Source: Deltaproteobacteria bacterium (lineage in GTDB: Bacteria; Myxococcota; Kuafuiibacteriia; Kuafuiibacteriales; Kuafuiibacteriaceae). Taken from it: a stretch of DNA of 64,000 nucleotides. The translations under genes were made by a program, and so were the position numbers. The notes under the pieces were generated by a model. The model was given only the letters and a program-made list of their open reading frames with translations, did no database searches and was not told the origin of the DNA. Location: NCBI GenBank assembly GCA_016713425.1, contig JADJPE010000005.1:4092001-4156000 (forward strand), written 5' to 3'. Below, one piece after another: positions 9,001 to 16,758 of this stretch (the stretch's first letter is position 1; the number at the start of each line of letters is the position of its first letter).

Positions 9001-11021
9001 ACGAGTACGATATCTCGGGGCGAGTCCTGCGAATCGTGAAGCCAATGGGCCAAGTGGATGCGTTTGCCTACGATGATGCGGGCAACGTGATCGAACAGTT
9101 GGACGCTACGGGTGCGCAGATGCGTATGAACTACGATGCCCGAAACCGCCTCGTGTCGAGGGTCCTATCCAGCGGAGAGGTAGAGACATTCACGTATACG
9201 CCGACCGGTCAGCGCGCGACGGTGACCGACGCGCGCGGCACGACACAATACACGTATGATCTGCTCGACCGATTAGTTCGACGCACCGATCCTGACGGCG
9301 TTACGCTGGCGTACGGCTATGATGCGCACGGTAATGTGACGCAAGTTGCGGCCGGAGCGCATGTGCTCGAGTATAGCTACGACGCACTTGATCGTGTCTT
9401 GGGCGTGCGCGCGCTTGGCGGCGAGACGAGCTATGCCTACGACGCGGCGGGACGACTGGTCGACATTGGTCTCCCAAACGGTGTTCGGACTTCCTATACG
9501 CACGACGGGTCGGGTCGTGTATTGAGCGTCGAGCGCGTCGACTCAAGAAACCAGCTTGTGGCGCGCTACGGCTACACACTCGATAGCATGGGTCGTCGCT
9601 CGCGCGTGACGGAAGGACATAGTGGCCGAGTCACCACGTATGGATATGACGCGTTGTCCCGTCTGATCGAGGAGACGATAGAGCAGGGTGGAGCCAGTCG
9701 CCAGATTCAATACGCATACGACGGGAACGGGAACCGAGTTCAGAAGGACGACAGCACCGAAGGCGTCGTCGACTACACGTACGACGCCAACGATCGACTT
9801 GTCGCGGCAGGCATCGAGGCGTTCGCGTTCGATGCGCGGGGTAATGTCGTGGGACGAACTGGTGGAAGTGACACCATTGGCTATGCCTACGATGCGCACA
9901 ATCGGCTGCAGTCGGTGACGCGCGGGAGCACGCAGGTTCAGTACGTCTACGATGTCGATGGCCATCGCGTTCGGCGAATCGTAAACGGCGTGCCAACGCG
10001 TCTCGTCGTCGATGCCAATCGAGGACATGCGCAGGTCGTCGCGGAGCGAGACGGGTCGGGCGCCGACACGGCGTTGTTTGCGCACGGACATGGTCTTGTG
10101 GCACTGGATGCGGGGGAAGGGGTTCGCTTTGCGCATGGCGATGCGTCGCGGTCGGTTCGCCAACTGACAGATGACTCGGGCGCGGTGACGGATACGTATG
10201 ACTATGATGCGTTTGGCGTACGGCTTTCCTCGACTGGTTCGAGCTTCAATCCGTACGGCTACCAGGGCGAGTATCTCGACGAAGCGGCTGGGCTCTACTT
10301 CCTGCGGGCTCGATGGCTCGACGTCGAGCAGGGAAGGTTCACGAGCGTGGACCCGGTCGCACCGGTGAAACAAGCACCGACGACCTTCAATCGCTACGTC
10401 TATGCGCTGAACGATCCGGTCAATCGCATCGATCCAAGCGGCGAGTTCTCGATGGTCAGCGTGAGCATCTCGATCTCGATCGTGGCGGTGGGGGCCAACG
10501 GGCTCGGACTCTACGGGTTTCATACGAATGCGGTTGAGCGTGAGAAGGCGATGCTCAATCGAACGAACGCCTTTGGTGTCTGGGGTATGGGCGCCGCACT
10601 GGCCATCTCGACTGCGGGCGGCGTCGCCGCCACGTCCTTCGATCCAGCCGGATCGCTTGGGGGTGGGAAGGCCGATGCCGTGCGTCACTGCACCTGGAAT
10701 GGCATCATGGCGATGGTCATCGGTCAGGGCGATGCCGCCGCGCTCGCGACGGCCCACGAAGACCCGTTCCCGAAGTCGCCCAACAACATCAACGACAAGG
10801 CGATGGACATGTACAACAACGCGATGGGGCGTTCGATGGGGATGCCGGTCGGCATTCCATACATCTTCCGCACGACGTTCGCGGGCATTGGGGCGCTGGT
10901 GGCCTGGCCGGGTGCAGCGGGTGGCTGCATCGGCATGCTCTACGCTGGACAACTCCAGGTGCTCGACCAGTCCTACAATCCTTGGAAGCTCGTGCCTTCC
11001 GACGACCCGAGCGTTCCCTAG
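3009..11021 (+). CDS. Giant secreted LruC / PKD / RHS-repeat protein with C-terminal toxin-like domain, 2670 aa
   Basis: A modular surface or secreted protein. There is a long N-terminus and a signal sequence ending near TPTVAWAQ (about residue 80). A Ca-binding-like DSDGDGVPD motif and an LruC domain (LLFEDLWPRAGDLDFNDAVI) follow, about 85-360. Then come about six PKD-like beta domains (384-860), several with VDFGDG or VDYGDG, a Cys-rich segment with 25-residue repeats (941-1070), and Ig-like domains. The RHS entry region (PITIDRTYDSR) leads into many YD repeats (about 1470-2330). The RHS core ends GRFTSVDP and NDPVNRIDPSGEFS (about 2450-2485), the usual boundary before a polymorphic effector. 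The last roughly 185 residues contain KADAVRHCTWNGIMA, ATAHEDPFP and MDMYNNAMGRSMG. This His/Asp-rich pattern resembles the DUF6973 type of RHS tip; that match is tentative. A good GGAAGG ribosome site precedes the ATG. No immunity-type gene follows. Confidence 0.85.
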   Translation: MKLTETPRETRASIFLDHLRLTPFMPLMPFMPFTPPARFRRPSRSARFHPLASLVPLLCLLSTVGLGAAASVTPTVAWAQEVETDSDGDGVPDVSDVRPCDAGISALVFAPAEDIAGSLLFEDLWPRAGDLDFNDAVITYNYVYRLRPTGHVASLKATFNVLAIGAAIEGGFGLHLPVPRTSSGRVTLTVEGETPFEITPLEEDGELTVRLIENLRYLFQDNPEMINTRSEKPKLRGKSFVVEFEFATPVVLSAAGGPHDAFIYYDSFSHQIHPPQYEGTSQMDQSLFGTYDDGSTPGRRFVDKRGLPFSLAFPSTVEYPLESEEISRLFPDIVSFATSGGASHQNFYETNVRLDFAYRDAEGGGPLTPVPPAPEPRDTACIGNPGAVTVSLDVLASADEGAVWTARGVFDDPIGGAHTATVDFGDGSRISDVSLNTDRTFDLSHVYRDDGVYRVSVVVVATDSGRAGEGEVEAVVQNVAPVVILGEDLTIDAGASITRLGSIVDPGADTIVATVDFGEGAGSEPLLVEDDGGFVIEHTYFFSGTYRVTVEATDDDGARGERFLVVTVDESGGGYLEPPVVTLAVPGVALEGSSVALTGMFSDNAGPHTASIDFGDGALPEMLSIGMNNELATTHVFANNGSYTVELTITDPDGNVGRSSQTVVVDNVPPTVSAGPDAVIRRGETLERTGTILDPGSDLLTGTVDYGDGAGPTALIISGREFVLSHTYTASGSFTVTVLVNDGDVTAIERVQVTVENVAIMVSLGADATIDEGSVLTRAGSFLAPPGADIVCTVNYGDGAGDEPLTLSGGTFSLRRTYTRSGAYTVTVAARDEFGGQGSDSFIVTVRDVPPVLMVDAIASARAGTPLEFRGTITDPGEDAFRLTIDAGPRTIEAGPFTSEFSVPFTYDAPSPNVTVQITATDVESGASVTQSLAFRVDDIACPAGRANCNASAGDGCEADITTAAQCGACGQACGAAEICTAGVCVTHCSDGSLNGDEAGVDCGGSCPTACPSCVDGLENGDEAGVDCGGSCPTACPSCVDGIQNGDEAGVDCGGACGSSCSGCTGASCEVGPEISLRLSRSVIARGESVTIQVTATDPQGVVDLTLTAGGVALFVDVSGFATFTPSAQGLFEVVAEAYDGLGNFAHEDLELRVTDPGDTTYPVVAIVTPANDATLVSRTDFTGTASDANLEYYELAYRLKSETEWTTAFRGTSPVTNGLLGRLDTGVMENGLYDVRLLAADVNGHQTSMVRSYRIDGLAKVGIVSMTIRDLEVPVGGLPITIDRTYDSRVKTGRDFGVGWSLDVRQGRFESNRPSGEGWQVQQGGGFFKWPCDRTAELATHRTEVRLSYNERYVFALRASPTSQLPITSGFCQVALSYDFVSGTLPGRASLQIIGSNTAVFPIGSNHLAPDIIEPNEVYEVESVRLTTPDGRRVSLTRSGGTYAMSEPNGNQLTIDDDGVRHSSGKEIRFERDAEGRIIEVRDPLGQVTTYAYDAHGDLVSVTDPTGAAATYRYDDAHYLLEARDATGRTMRHYEYDESGRVVAVVDGRGNRTEFTRDLDARREIVMDALGGLTTYLYDARGNVLERTDPLGQVWTQTYDANDRMLTSTDPDGRVTRQEYGTDGHMTRYVDPMGHTVSWTADTAGRVTSQTDMNGEVTNLTYDTRGNLLTLTDPEGHVQRNTYNASGNLISETKLDGSTWSYAYDVNGNRTRETDPLGNVTTTTYDASGNKTSTTNLATGRTTRFAYDGRSRLTQTIHPDGSETRTEYGPNGRKSAEIDALGHRTEFAYDVDGNLTETRYPDGARTVVTFDALGRWLTRTDEAGRVTRASYDALGRRTEIVRPDGSSMRWVFDANGRMVEQIDERGNVTAYSYDDSGRNTRIVDALGNVRQQTFDAYGSVMTATDSLGNVMSYEYDGNMRRTRETLPDGAHIASTFDGEGRVLTRTDHGGQVTSYTYDAAGRLVGVRDALGNSAVLAYDPHGDLTSMTDANGHETTYEYDISGRVLRIVKPMGQVDAFAYDDAGNVIEQLDATGAQMRMNYDARNRLVSRVLSSGEVETFTYTPTGQRATVTDARGTTQYTYDLLDRLVRRTDPDGVTLAYGYDAHGNVTQVAAGAHVLEYSYDALDRVLGVRALGGETSYAYDAAGRLVDIGLPNGVRTSYTHDGSGRVLSVERVDSRNQLVARYGYTLDSMGRRSRVTEGHSGRVTTYGYDALSRLIEETIEQGGASRQIQYAYDGNGNRVQKDDSTEGVVDYTYDANDRLVAAGIEAFAFDARGNVVGRTGGSDTIGYAYDAHNRLQSVTRGSTQVQYVYDVDGHRVRRIVNGVPTRLVVDANRGHAQVVAERDGSGADTALFAHGHGLVALDAGEGVRFAHGDASRSVRQLTDDSGAVTDTYDYDAFGVRLSSTGSSFNPYGYQGEYLDEAAGLYFLRARWLDVEQGRFTSVDPVAPVKQAPTTFNRYVYALNDPVNRIDPSGEFSMVSVSISISIVAVGANGLGLYGFHTNAVEREKAMLNRTNAFGVWGMGAALAISTAGGVAATSFDPAGSLGGGKADAVRHCTWNGIMAMVIGQGDAAALATAHEDPFPKSPNNINDKAMDMYNNAMGRSMGMPVGIPYIFRTTFAGIGALVAWPGAAGGCIGMLYAGQLQVLDQSYNPWKLVPSDDPSVP
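3069..3113 (+). repeat. 9-bp coding repeat in the RHS protein N-terminus
   Basis: Four to five imperfect copies of a 9-base unit (TTCATGCCG and variants) encode FMPLMPFMPFTP just upstream of the signal-peptide core of the RHS protein. Gain or loss of units keeps the frame. Confidence 0.75.
5991..6172 (+). repeat. 75-bp near-identical coding repeats (2.4 copies)
   Basis: Copies start at 5991, 6066 and 6141. Each full unit encodes 25 residues of the form NGDEAGVDCGGSCPTACPSC plus VDG and two variable residues. The copies differ at very few bases including silent positions, which points to recent duplication or gene conversion. The third is partial and diverges into GACGSSCSGC. Confidence 0.9.
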
Positions 11022-11353
11022 GAGACGAGGGGCCGAGAGGTCGGGGTCTAGAGGTCGGGTCTAGAGGTCGGGTCTAGAGGTCGGGTCTAGAGGTCGGGTC
11101 TAGAGGTCGGGTCTAGAGGTCGGGGTCGATGCGCTCTCCATGTCTGATAGCGTCGACCATGGGCATACATGCGGCCGCGTCTTTCCCACCGGACGGACTC
11201 ATCGAATCACCAAGAGAACTCGGAGCTTCCGGCCTTCTGGCTCAATGACACACGTCGTCGAAGGCCGGAGGACGACGAGAGTCCGCGTGCCTGATACGGA
11301 AGAGATGAGATCCCATCGTGCAGTCCATGACGCCCGATCGAGGTGGCTCTCTG
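11022..11353. other. Intergenic region after the RHS gene, no immunity gene visible
   Basis: About 330 bases between the RHS stop and the chosen start of the next kinase gene. The first third is the 13-bp repeat array. The rest has no open frame with protein character. The kinase frame may start slightly earlier, at a GTG at 11318. No hairpin with a T-tract was seen. Confidence 0.6.
11047..11124. repeat. 13-bp tandem array, 6 perfect copies
   Basis: The unit TCTAGAGGTCGGG is repeated six times without mismatch. A degenerate partial copy precedes it (GAGAGGTCGGGG). The array begins 26 bases after the RHS stop codon. Each unit carries the hexamer TCTAGA. The unit length is not a multiple of 3 and the array is non-coding. 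Confidence 0.95.
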
Positions 11354-14300
11354 ATGTCGCCGGCTCCGTCTCCGATCGCGATCCCTGGCCTTCAGCTCCT
11401 GGAGCTCATAGGTCAGGGGGCCTTCAGTCTGGTCTACCGAGCGCAGCGCGGGACTGAGTTCTTCGCGGTCAAGGTCCTTCGGGAGCTGGAGGCGACCCCG
11501 GAGGCTCGGCGCCGCGTGTGGCGGGAAGCCTCGGCTTTGGCCCGAACTCGCCACCCGAATCTGTGCGAGATCCGGACGGTGGGCGAAGTCGATGGACGCC
11601 CCTACATCGTGATGGAGTACATCAAGGGCCAGACCTTGGCCTCCCGCATCGAGGAGCGACCCATGGCTGAGCTCGAGACACAGCGCTTGGCATTCAAGCT
11701 CGCGGGGGCGCTTGCGTGTGTGCACCAGGCAGGGCTCGTCCATGGAGATCTCAAGCCTCAAAACATCCTTCTCAACGAGGACGGAGAACCAAAGATCATT
11801 GACTTCGGACTCGTGAGCGCCGCGTCGACGAAGGATACGACAGCGAGCACCTTTGGGACGCTGCTCTATGCGTCACCGGAACAGCTCGGCATGCTCAAGA
11901 GGCCGATTGATGCGCGATCAGACCTCTATGCCTTGGGTGTCGTCCTCTACCTGTTGCTGACGGGGCGAACGCCTTTCGTTACGCGAGATGTGACCGAACT
12001 CGTTCGCTGCCATGCGACCGTCGTTCCCGATGCCGTGAGCTCAGTGAACCCTTCGATTTCGGTGGCGATGTCGACCCTTGTCGCGCGTCTTCTCGCCAAG
12101 GATCCCGACGATCGGTACGCGACGGCAGCGGAGCTTCTTCCGAGGCTTTCGTCGTCAGTGTCCGCGGGTACGTCCGAGCCTGAACGTTTCCAGCCGTCGT
12201 TTCGGAATCTTTCGGGCGACCTCACCCTGCAAGGCGCGGGTCAGGTGACTCAGGAACTTGTGGACGCGTGGCGGCGAGCTCGGGCGGGGAAGGGACTCGT
12301 TACGCTCGTGACCGGCCCATCCGGAAGCGGGAAGAGTCGCGTCGTTCGTGAAGTCAAGCGTCTTGCGGAGGCGCAGCGTGCACTGGTTCTTTCGGCGAGG
12401 TGCGTCGAGAACGACCCGACGCCATTGTCCGCGTTTCGGCAGTTGATCGGGGAGCTCGTTGCTTGGACGGTCGGGGACACGAAGCACTCCGGCGCGGCTC
12501 CGGCAGAAGACCAGGACCTGCGCGAAGCGATTGTCGATGCGCTCGGCATGGGCGCGATGTTTCTTCGGCGGGTGTGCCCGGAGATCTCCCGCATCGTGCC
12601 TGAGTATTCACAAGAATCTGACGAAGCCCAGATCCAAGATAGCTTGAATCGCGCCGCGGTCGACCTCTTCATTGGACTGGCGACTCGTCTCCGGGCACTC
12701 CTCATCGTCGTCGACGACGTGCAATGGATCGATTCGGCGACGCGGACCATCCTTTCGAGACTCGACGCCGAGATCTCGAAGGTGCCCCTTCTAGTCCTTT
12801 CGACCGCGCGCACGGGGCCAGAGTTCGACGATGCGGCGGAGCGATTCGCGGATGCGGTCGGCTCGACGCTTCGCCCACCCGTTGAACTTCAGCCGCTCGA
12901 AGTCGACGACGTCCGTGCACTGGTGGGTGAATATCTGCGTGTCGACGAGACCGCGGACGAGCTGGTCGAGCATATTCATCTTCGAAGCTCTGGGAACCCG
13001 CTGGCGGCGCTCGAGCATCTCCAGGCACTCTTGGAGAACGGATTTCTGTTTTTCGAATGGGGCCAATGGAACTTTCGACGAGATGGTCTCGAGGCGTTGG
13101 AGCTGCCGGAGCATCTCCTTGACCTCATTGTACGACGCCTCGATGGATTGGGGCCCGAGGTTGTGTCGGTACTTTCCGTGGCCGCGCTGTTGGGCTCGAC
13201 CTTCGACCGTGAAGTCTTGTGCGCCGTGGTTGGGGAGGCGGGCATCCCCGTCGAGCGCGCTCTGACGATCGGCTGTGCCGCTCAGGTGGTGGAGCTGAGG
13301 GGAGGGCGGACCTATGCGTTTTTTCACGGACGATTGCAAGAAGCACTTCTTGCACAGCTCGACCCGCTGAGGACTTCGGAGCTTCATCGAAAGATCGCTG
13401 CGTCGCTCGACGAGCGAGCTGGCCTGCCTTGCTTCTCGAAGATTGCCACCACCTACAGCCGAGCGGATGGCGTCGAGGGCTTGCCGGCCGAAGTCGCGTA
13501 TGGTCTGGCGCATCACTACTACGCCGGTCGAGCGCCCGAGGTCGCGGCCCGTGGGTTCGGCGCGAACTGGGTGGCAGGCAAGAAGGCGCTCCAAGACTAC
13601 GCGTTCTCGCAGGCCATTCTCTTCTTCTCTCGAGCTGAGGAGTTGGGTGCCCTTGCGAAGGACCTCCTCGTTCCCGCGGCGTTTCTTGCTGATGCGGGTC
13701 AGGCGCACTTCGCCGTCTGGAACGAGGGGCGGGCGATTGGCTATTTCGAATCAGCCCTGAAGCGGGGCGAGGATGCGCTTCTCCGCGCGCGGTGTCATCT
13801 CGAGCTCGCTCGGCTTCGGACCATGAATGTGGATCAAGCGGTGGAAGAGCTCACTGCGGCTCTGCGTGCGCTTGGATCGTCGTACCCCGGGGCTTCGGCA
13901 TGGCAAACGGTGAGGTCTGTGTCCTCGTGGAGTTGGAGCTTCATCTTTCCGACCCCTCGTCTCGACCCGGGCGACGCCGAGGGGTTGGCTCGCACGCGTC
14001 TCATTTGCGAATGCTTCCTGCTCGCCGGCTACCTCGAGTTCTATCGTCTTCGGCCGCTGGGCATGGTGCTCGGCCCGCTGCTCGAGCGACGGCATGTGGG
14101 TCTTCTCGGTGTGTCGTCCTATCGGGCCAAGTGGTACGGCGGGCTTGCGGCGATGTGCGCCGTGCTGGGCGCGCGTCGGGTGGCCACGCGTTTTCGGGAG
14201 TCCGGACTCCGGGTTGCTCAAGCGCTCGCCGATCCGGCGACCCTCGGGACGACGTACATCAATGCTGGATACTCATTGGATTTCTCGGGGCTTCCAACCA

Positions 14301-16744
14301 GTGCCCAGCGGTCCTACCAGACGGCGCTCGAGCGCTACGGCCGGTGGATGGCGCCGTGGGATCGTCGCGCGGGCGTGGCCACGTTGTTGGCCAATCTGAA
14401 CATGCGCGGGCTGTCGCGGCTTGCGGGGTTTTGGGGGAATCAGCTTCGTAAGGATGCTCAGGACGAGCAGGCTGCGAAGATCCCGGATGTCATTGGGGCA
14501 CCGACCGAGCAGCTCCTCGGACGCTCTCTTTCGGCGATCGCATTCGAACATCTTACGTCGGGTGAAGGACAATCCGAGTATCAACGTCTCGGACGCTGGA
14601 TGAAGGCGCTGATTCTCGGTTACTGTGCGCTTTCGCTGCTCTTCTCCGGCGAGCCGAGAGATGGAATCGATACGCTCCTGGAACGGTTTTCGGCGCTCAA
14701 GATCGATCTCAAGACCAACCACCAGCTCCATCTCTTCACGATCGCTGAAGCGTGGATTCGGCTCGAGCTTCTCGAACAGGCCGCTGGTGACTCCGGTCGG
14801 CGAGAGGAACGTCGAAAGCGCTATCGGGCAGCGCTCAAGCGACTTCGATTGGGTGCCCATCATCCATCTATTCGGGCCCACGTTCAAATCATCGAGGCAC
14901 GTTGCGCCGCGCTTCGGGGGCAGACGTCTCGGTCTCGGCGCGCACGCTTGGCGGCCGAGCGGCTGGCGCAGAAGGAAAACAATCCGTGGGTCCTATTCGA
15001 GGTCTATAAGCTGTGCGCCGAAGAACATCGACGAGAGGGTGTGGCCTACGCGGCCGAGAGCGCGGCCAAGCGCGCCGCGGACTTGGCTGCGACGCAGGGG
15101 TGGGTCAGGCGGCTCGATGAAATTCAAACCGCGTATCAGCTCGGTGACCCGGCCGCGATTTCAGCCAGCCGCGACCCGTCGGACCAAAGCTCGCCGGTGA
15201 GTACCTCGACGCTCCAGACATCGCGGAGCGTCTCCGCCTTGCTCCAGGTGAGTCTCGCGTCGACCACAGTCTTCGACCCCGAGAGACAGGCCGGGCTCGT
15301 GTTGGACGAGATCGTCAAGCTCTTGGCCGCGGAGCGTGCGCTCCTGTTTCTCACCGAGAATGATGATCCCACGACGCTACGGTTCGAGGCTGGTCGCGCC
15401 AAAGAGGGTGAAGCGGTCGCGATCGAAGCCGGGTACAGCTCGTCGATCATCGAAGAGGTTGCTCGGACGCGCGCGCCGGTGGTCGTGGGCGGCGCTTCAA
15501 ACCAGCGCCTTCGCGTCTCCGAGAGCGTCGTGATTCACAACCTTCGCAGTGTCATGGCCGTTCCGCTCTTGCTTCATGATCGTCTGCTTGGCGTTGTGTA
15601 TGTCGATAGTCGGTTGGCGCGTGGGATGTTTACTGAAGATGACGTAGCGGTATTCTCCGCGATTGCAAACCACGTAGCGGTTGCGATCGAAACATCTCGC
15701 ACGGCTCGCCTCGAGGCCGAGCTCGAAGCGGAACGCGCGCAACGGAATATGGCCGAAGAACTCAGCTCGATCGTCTCGGCCTTGGGTTCGTCCGTTGAGC
15801 TGGATGAGGTCTTTGCGTGCATTTTTCAGCAGATGGCTCAAATCTTCTCGTTCCGGAGGTGCGCACTCTGGCTCTCGGAAGACAATGGCCTGCATATTGC
15901 GGCTCACCGTGGCTTTCGGGATGACGAGATCGATCCCGATCGAGTCCTCTTGTCCTCGGATTCTTCCGGGAGCCGCGATCTGTTTTGCGCTCGGGATCTC
16001 GTGATTCTGAAGAACCGATTTCCCTATCCGCATCAGGCCTCGGAGGGGCAGACTCAGCTGGTGGTTGGCGTTCCGCTCGTCGTGCGCGATCAAGCGCTCG
16101 GCCTGCTCACCTTCGAGGTCGACACCGAGGTCGAGATCGATAGTCAGAAGAGCAACGTCGCCAAGATGTTTGCGGGGCATGCGGCGATTGCGATCGAAAA
16201 CGCCCGTCTCTTTCAGGAGATCAAGCGACAGGCGATCAGCGACTCGTTGACGGGCCTTTACACGCGGCGACACTTCTTCTCGCTCGCGCGCCGCGAAATC
16301 GCACTGGCCCGGCGTCAGAATCGACCCTTGTCGGTGCTCATGACGGATATCGATTTCTTCAAGAAGATCAACGATACGTATGGGCATGGGGTTGGCGACC
16401 AGGTCTTGCGCGAAACAGCCCGCAGACTCAGGAGCCTCCTCAGCGAGTCCGACATCGTCGGTCGTTACGGGGGCGAGGAGTTCTCGATCGTTTTGGTCGA
16501 ACCATCGGTGCCGGTTGCCCAGGCCACAGCGGAGCGGCTTCGCCGAAGCATCGCTGATCGGCCCGTCGATACCGACAAGGGTCCGGTCGGCGTGACGATC
16601 AGCGTGGGCTTCGCGGCGAGTGACTCTCGACATCTCCTCGAGGTGGAAGAGATGCTCGAGGCGGCGGATGGCGCGCTGTATCGCGCGAAGGCCGGTGGGC
16701 GAAATCAGGTCGTGATCGCCGATGCCCTCGAGGTGGGCGCGTAG
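11354..16744 (+). CDS. Multidomain signalling protein: Ser/Thr kinase - AAA ATPase - helical repeats - GAF - GAF - GGDEF
   Basis: Predicted cytoplasmic sensor of about 1796 residues. The Hanks-type kinase (about 12-275) has GQGAFSLV, VKV, HGDLKPQN and DFGL; the usual HRD Arg is Gly. An AAA/NACHT-like ATPase follows, with Walker A GPSGSGKS (about 321-328) and Walker B LLIVVDDVQWID (about 449-460). A long alpha-helical repeat region runs to about 1270. Two GAF domains come next (about 1295-1450 and 1480-1620). The last domain is a diguanylate cyclase with TDIDFFKKINDTYGH and GGEEF (1706-1710). The product-inhibition I-site (RxxD) reads SESD, so feedback by c-di-GMP is probably absent. A GAGGTGG seven bases before the ATG at 11354 favours this start; a GTG at 11318 is possible. 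It converges with a full-length paralogue 14 bases away. Confidence 0.88.
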   Translation: MSPAPSPIAIPGLQLLELIGQGAFSLVYRAQRGTEFFAVKVLRELEATPEARRRVWREASALARTRHPNLCEIRTVGEVDGRPYIVMEYIKGQTLASRIEERPMAELETQRLAFKLAGALACVHQAGLVHGDLKPQNILLNEDGEPKIIDFGLVSAASTKDTTASTFGTLLYASPEQLGMLKRPIDARSDLYALGVVLYLLLTGRTPFVTRDVTELVRCHATVVPDAVSSVNPSISVAMSTLVARLLAKDPDDRYATAAELLPRLSSSVSAGTSEPERFQPSFRNLSGDLTLQGAGQVTQELVDAWRRARAGKGLVTLVTGPSGSGKSRVVREVKRLAEAQRALVLSARCVENDPTPLSAFRQLIGELVAWTVGDTKHSGAAPAEDQDLREAIVDALGMGAMFLRRVCPEISRIVPEYSQESDEAQIQDSLNRAAVDLFIGLATRLRALLIVVDDVQWIDSATRTILSRLDAEISKVPLLVLSTARTGPEFDDAAERFADAVGSTLRPPVELQPLEVDDVRALVGEYLRVDETADELVEHIHLRSSGNPLAALEHLQALLENGFLFFEWGQWNFRRDGLEALELPEHLLDLIVRRLDGLGPEVVSVLSVAALLGSTFDREVLCAVVGEAGIPVERALTIGCAAQVVELRGGRTYAFFHGRLQEALLAQLDPLRTSELHRKIAASLDERAGLPCFSKIATTYSRADGVEGLPAEVAYGLAHHYYAGRAPEVAARGFGANWVAGKKALQDYAFSQAILFFSRAEELGALAKDLLVPAAFLADAGQAHFAVWNEGRAIGYFESALKRGEDALLRARCHLELARLRTMNVDQAVEELTAALRALGSSYPGASAWQTVRSVSSWSWSFIFPTPRLDPGDAEGLARTRLICECFLLAGYLEFYRLRPLGMVLGPLLERRHVGLLGVSSYRAKWYGGLAAMCAVLGARRVATRFRESGLRVAQALADPATLGTTYINAGYSLDFSGLPTSAQRSYQTALERYGRWMAPWDRRAGVATLLANLNMRGLSRLAGFWGNQLRKDAQDEQAAKIPDVIGAPTEQLLGRSLSAIAFEHLTSGEGQSEYQRLGRWMKALILGYCALSLLFSGEPRDGIDTLLERFSALKIDLKTNHQLHLFTIAEAWIRLELLEQAAGDSGRREERRKRYRAALKRLRLGAHHPSIRAHVQIIEARCAALRGQTSRSRRARLAAERLAQKENNPWVLFEVYKLCAEEHRREGVAYAAESAAKRAADLAATQGWVRRLDEIQTAYQLGDPAAISASRDPSDQSSPVSTSTLQTSRSVSALLQVSLASTTVFDPERQAGLVLDEIVKLLAAERALLFLTENDDPTTLRFEAGRAKEGEAVAIEAGYSSSIIEEVARTRAPVVVGGASNQRLRVSESVVIHNLRSVMAVPLLLHDRLLGVVYVDSRLARGMFTEDDVAVFSAIANHVAVAIETSRTARLEAELEAERAQRNMAEELSSIVSALGSSVELDEVFACIFQQMAQIFSFRRCALWLSEDNGLHIAAHRGFRDDEIDPDRVLLSSDSSGSRDLFCARDLVILKNRFPYPHQASEGQTQLVVGVPLVVRDQALGLLTFEVDTEVEIDSQKSNVAKMFAGHAAIAIENARLFQEIKRQAISDSLTGLYTRRHFFSLARREIALARRQNRPLSVLMTDIDFFKKINDTYGHGVGDQVLRETARRLRSLLSESDIVGRYGGEEFSIVLVEPSVPVAQATAERLRRSIADRPVDTDKGPVGVTISVGFAASDSRHLLEVEEMLEAADGALYRAKAGGRNQVVIADALEVGA

Positions 16745-16758
16745 TCCTGGGGCTCCAC

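Noticed and set aside
9543..10952. A 469-codon minus-strand open frame opposite the YD repeats and toxin-like tip
   Set aside because: No recognisable motif; its sequence repeats in step with the YD repeats on the other strand, so it is a shadow frame. It was considered as an antisense immunity gene but lacks protein character.
11047..11124. Possible CRISPR array
   Set aside because: The units are contiguous with no spacers, so this is a simple tandem repeat. The same holds for the other arrays in the window.
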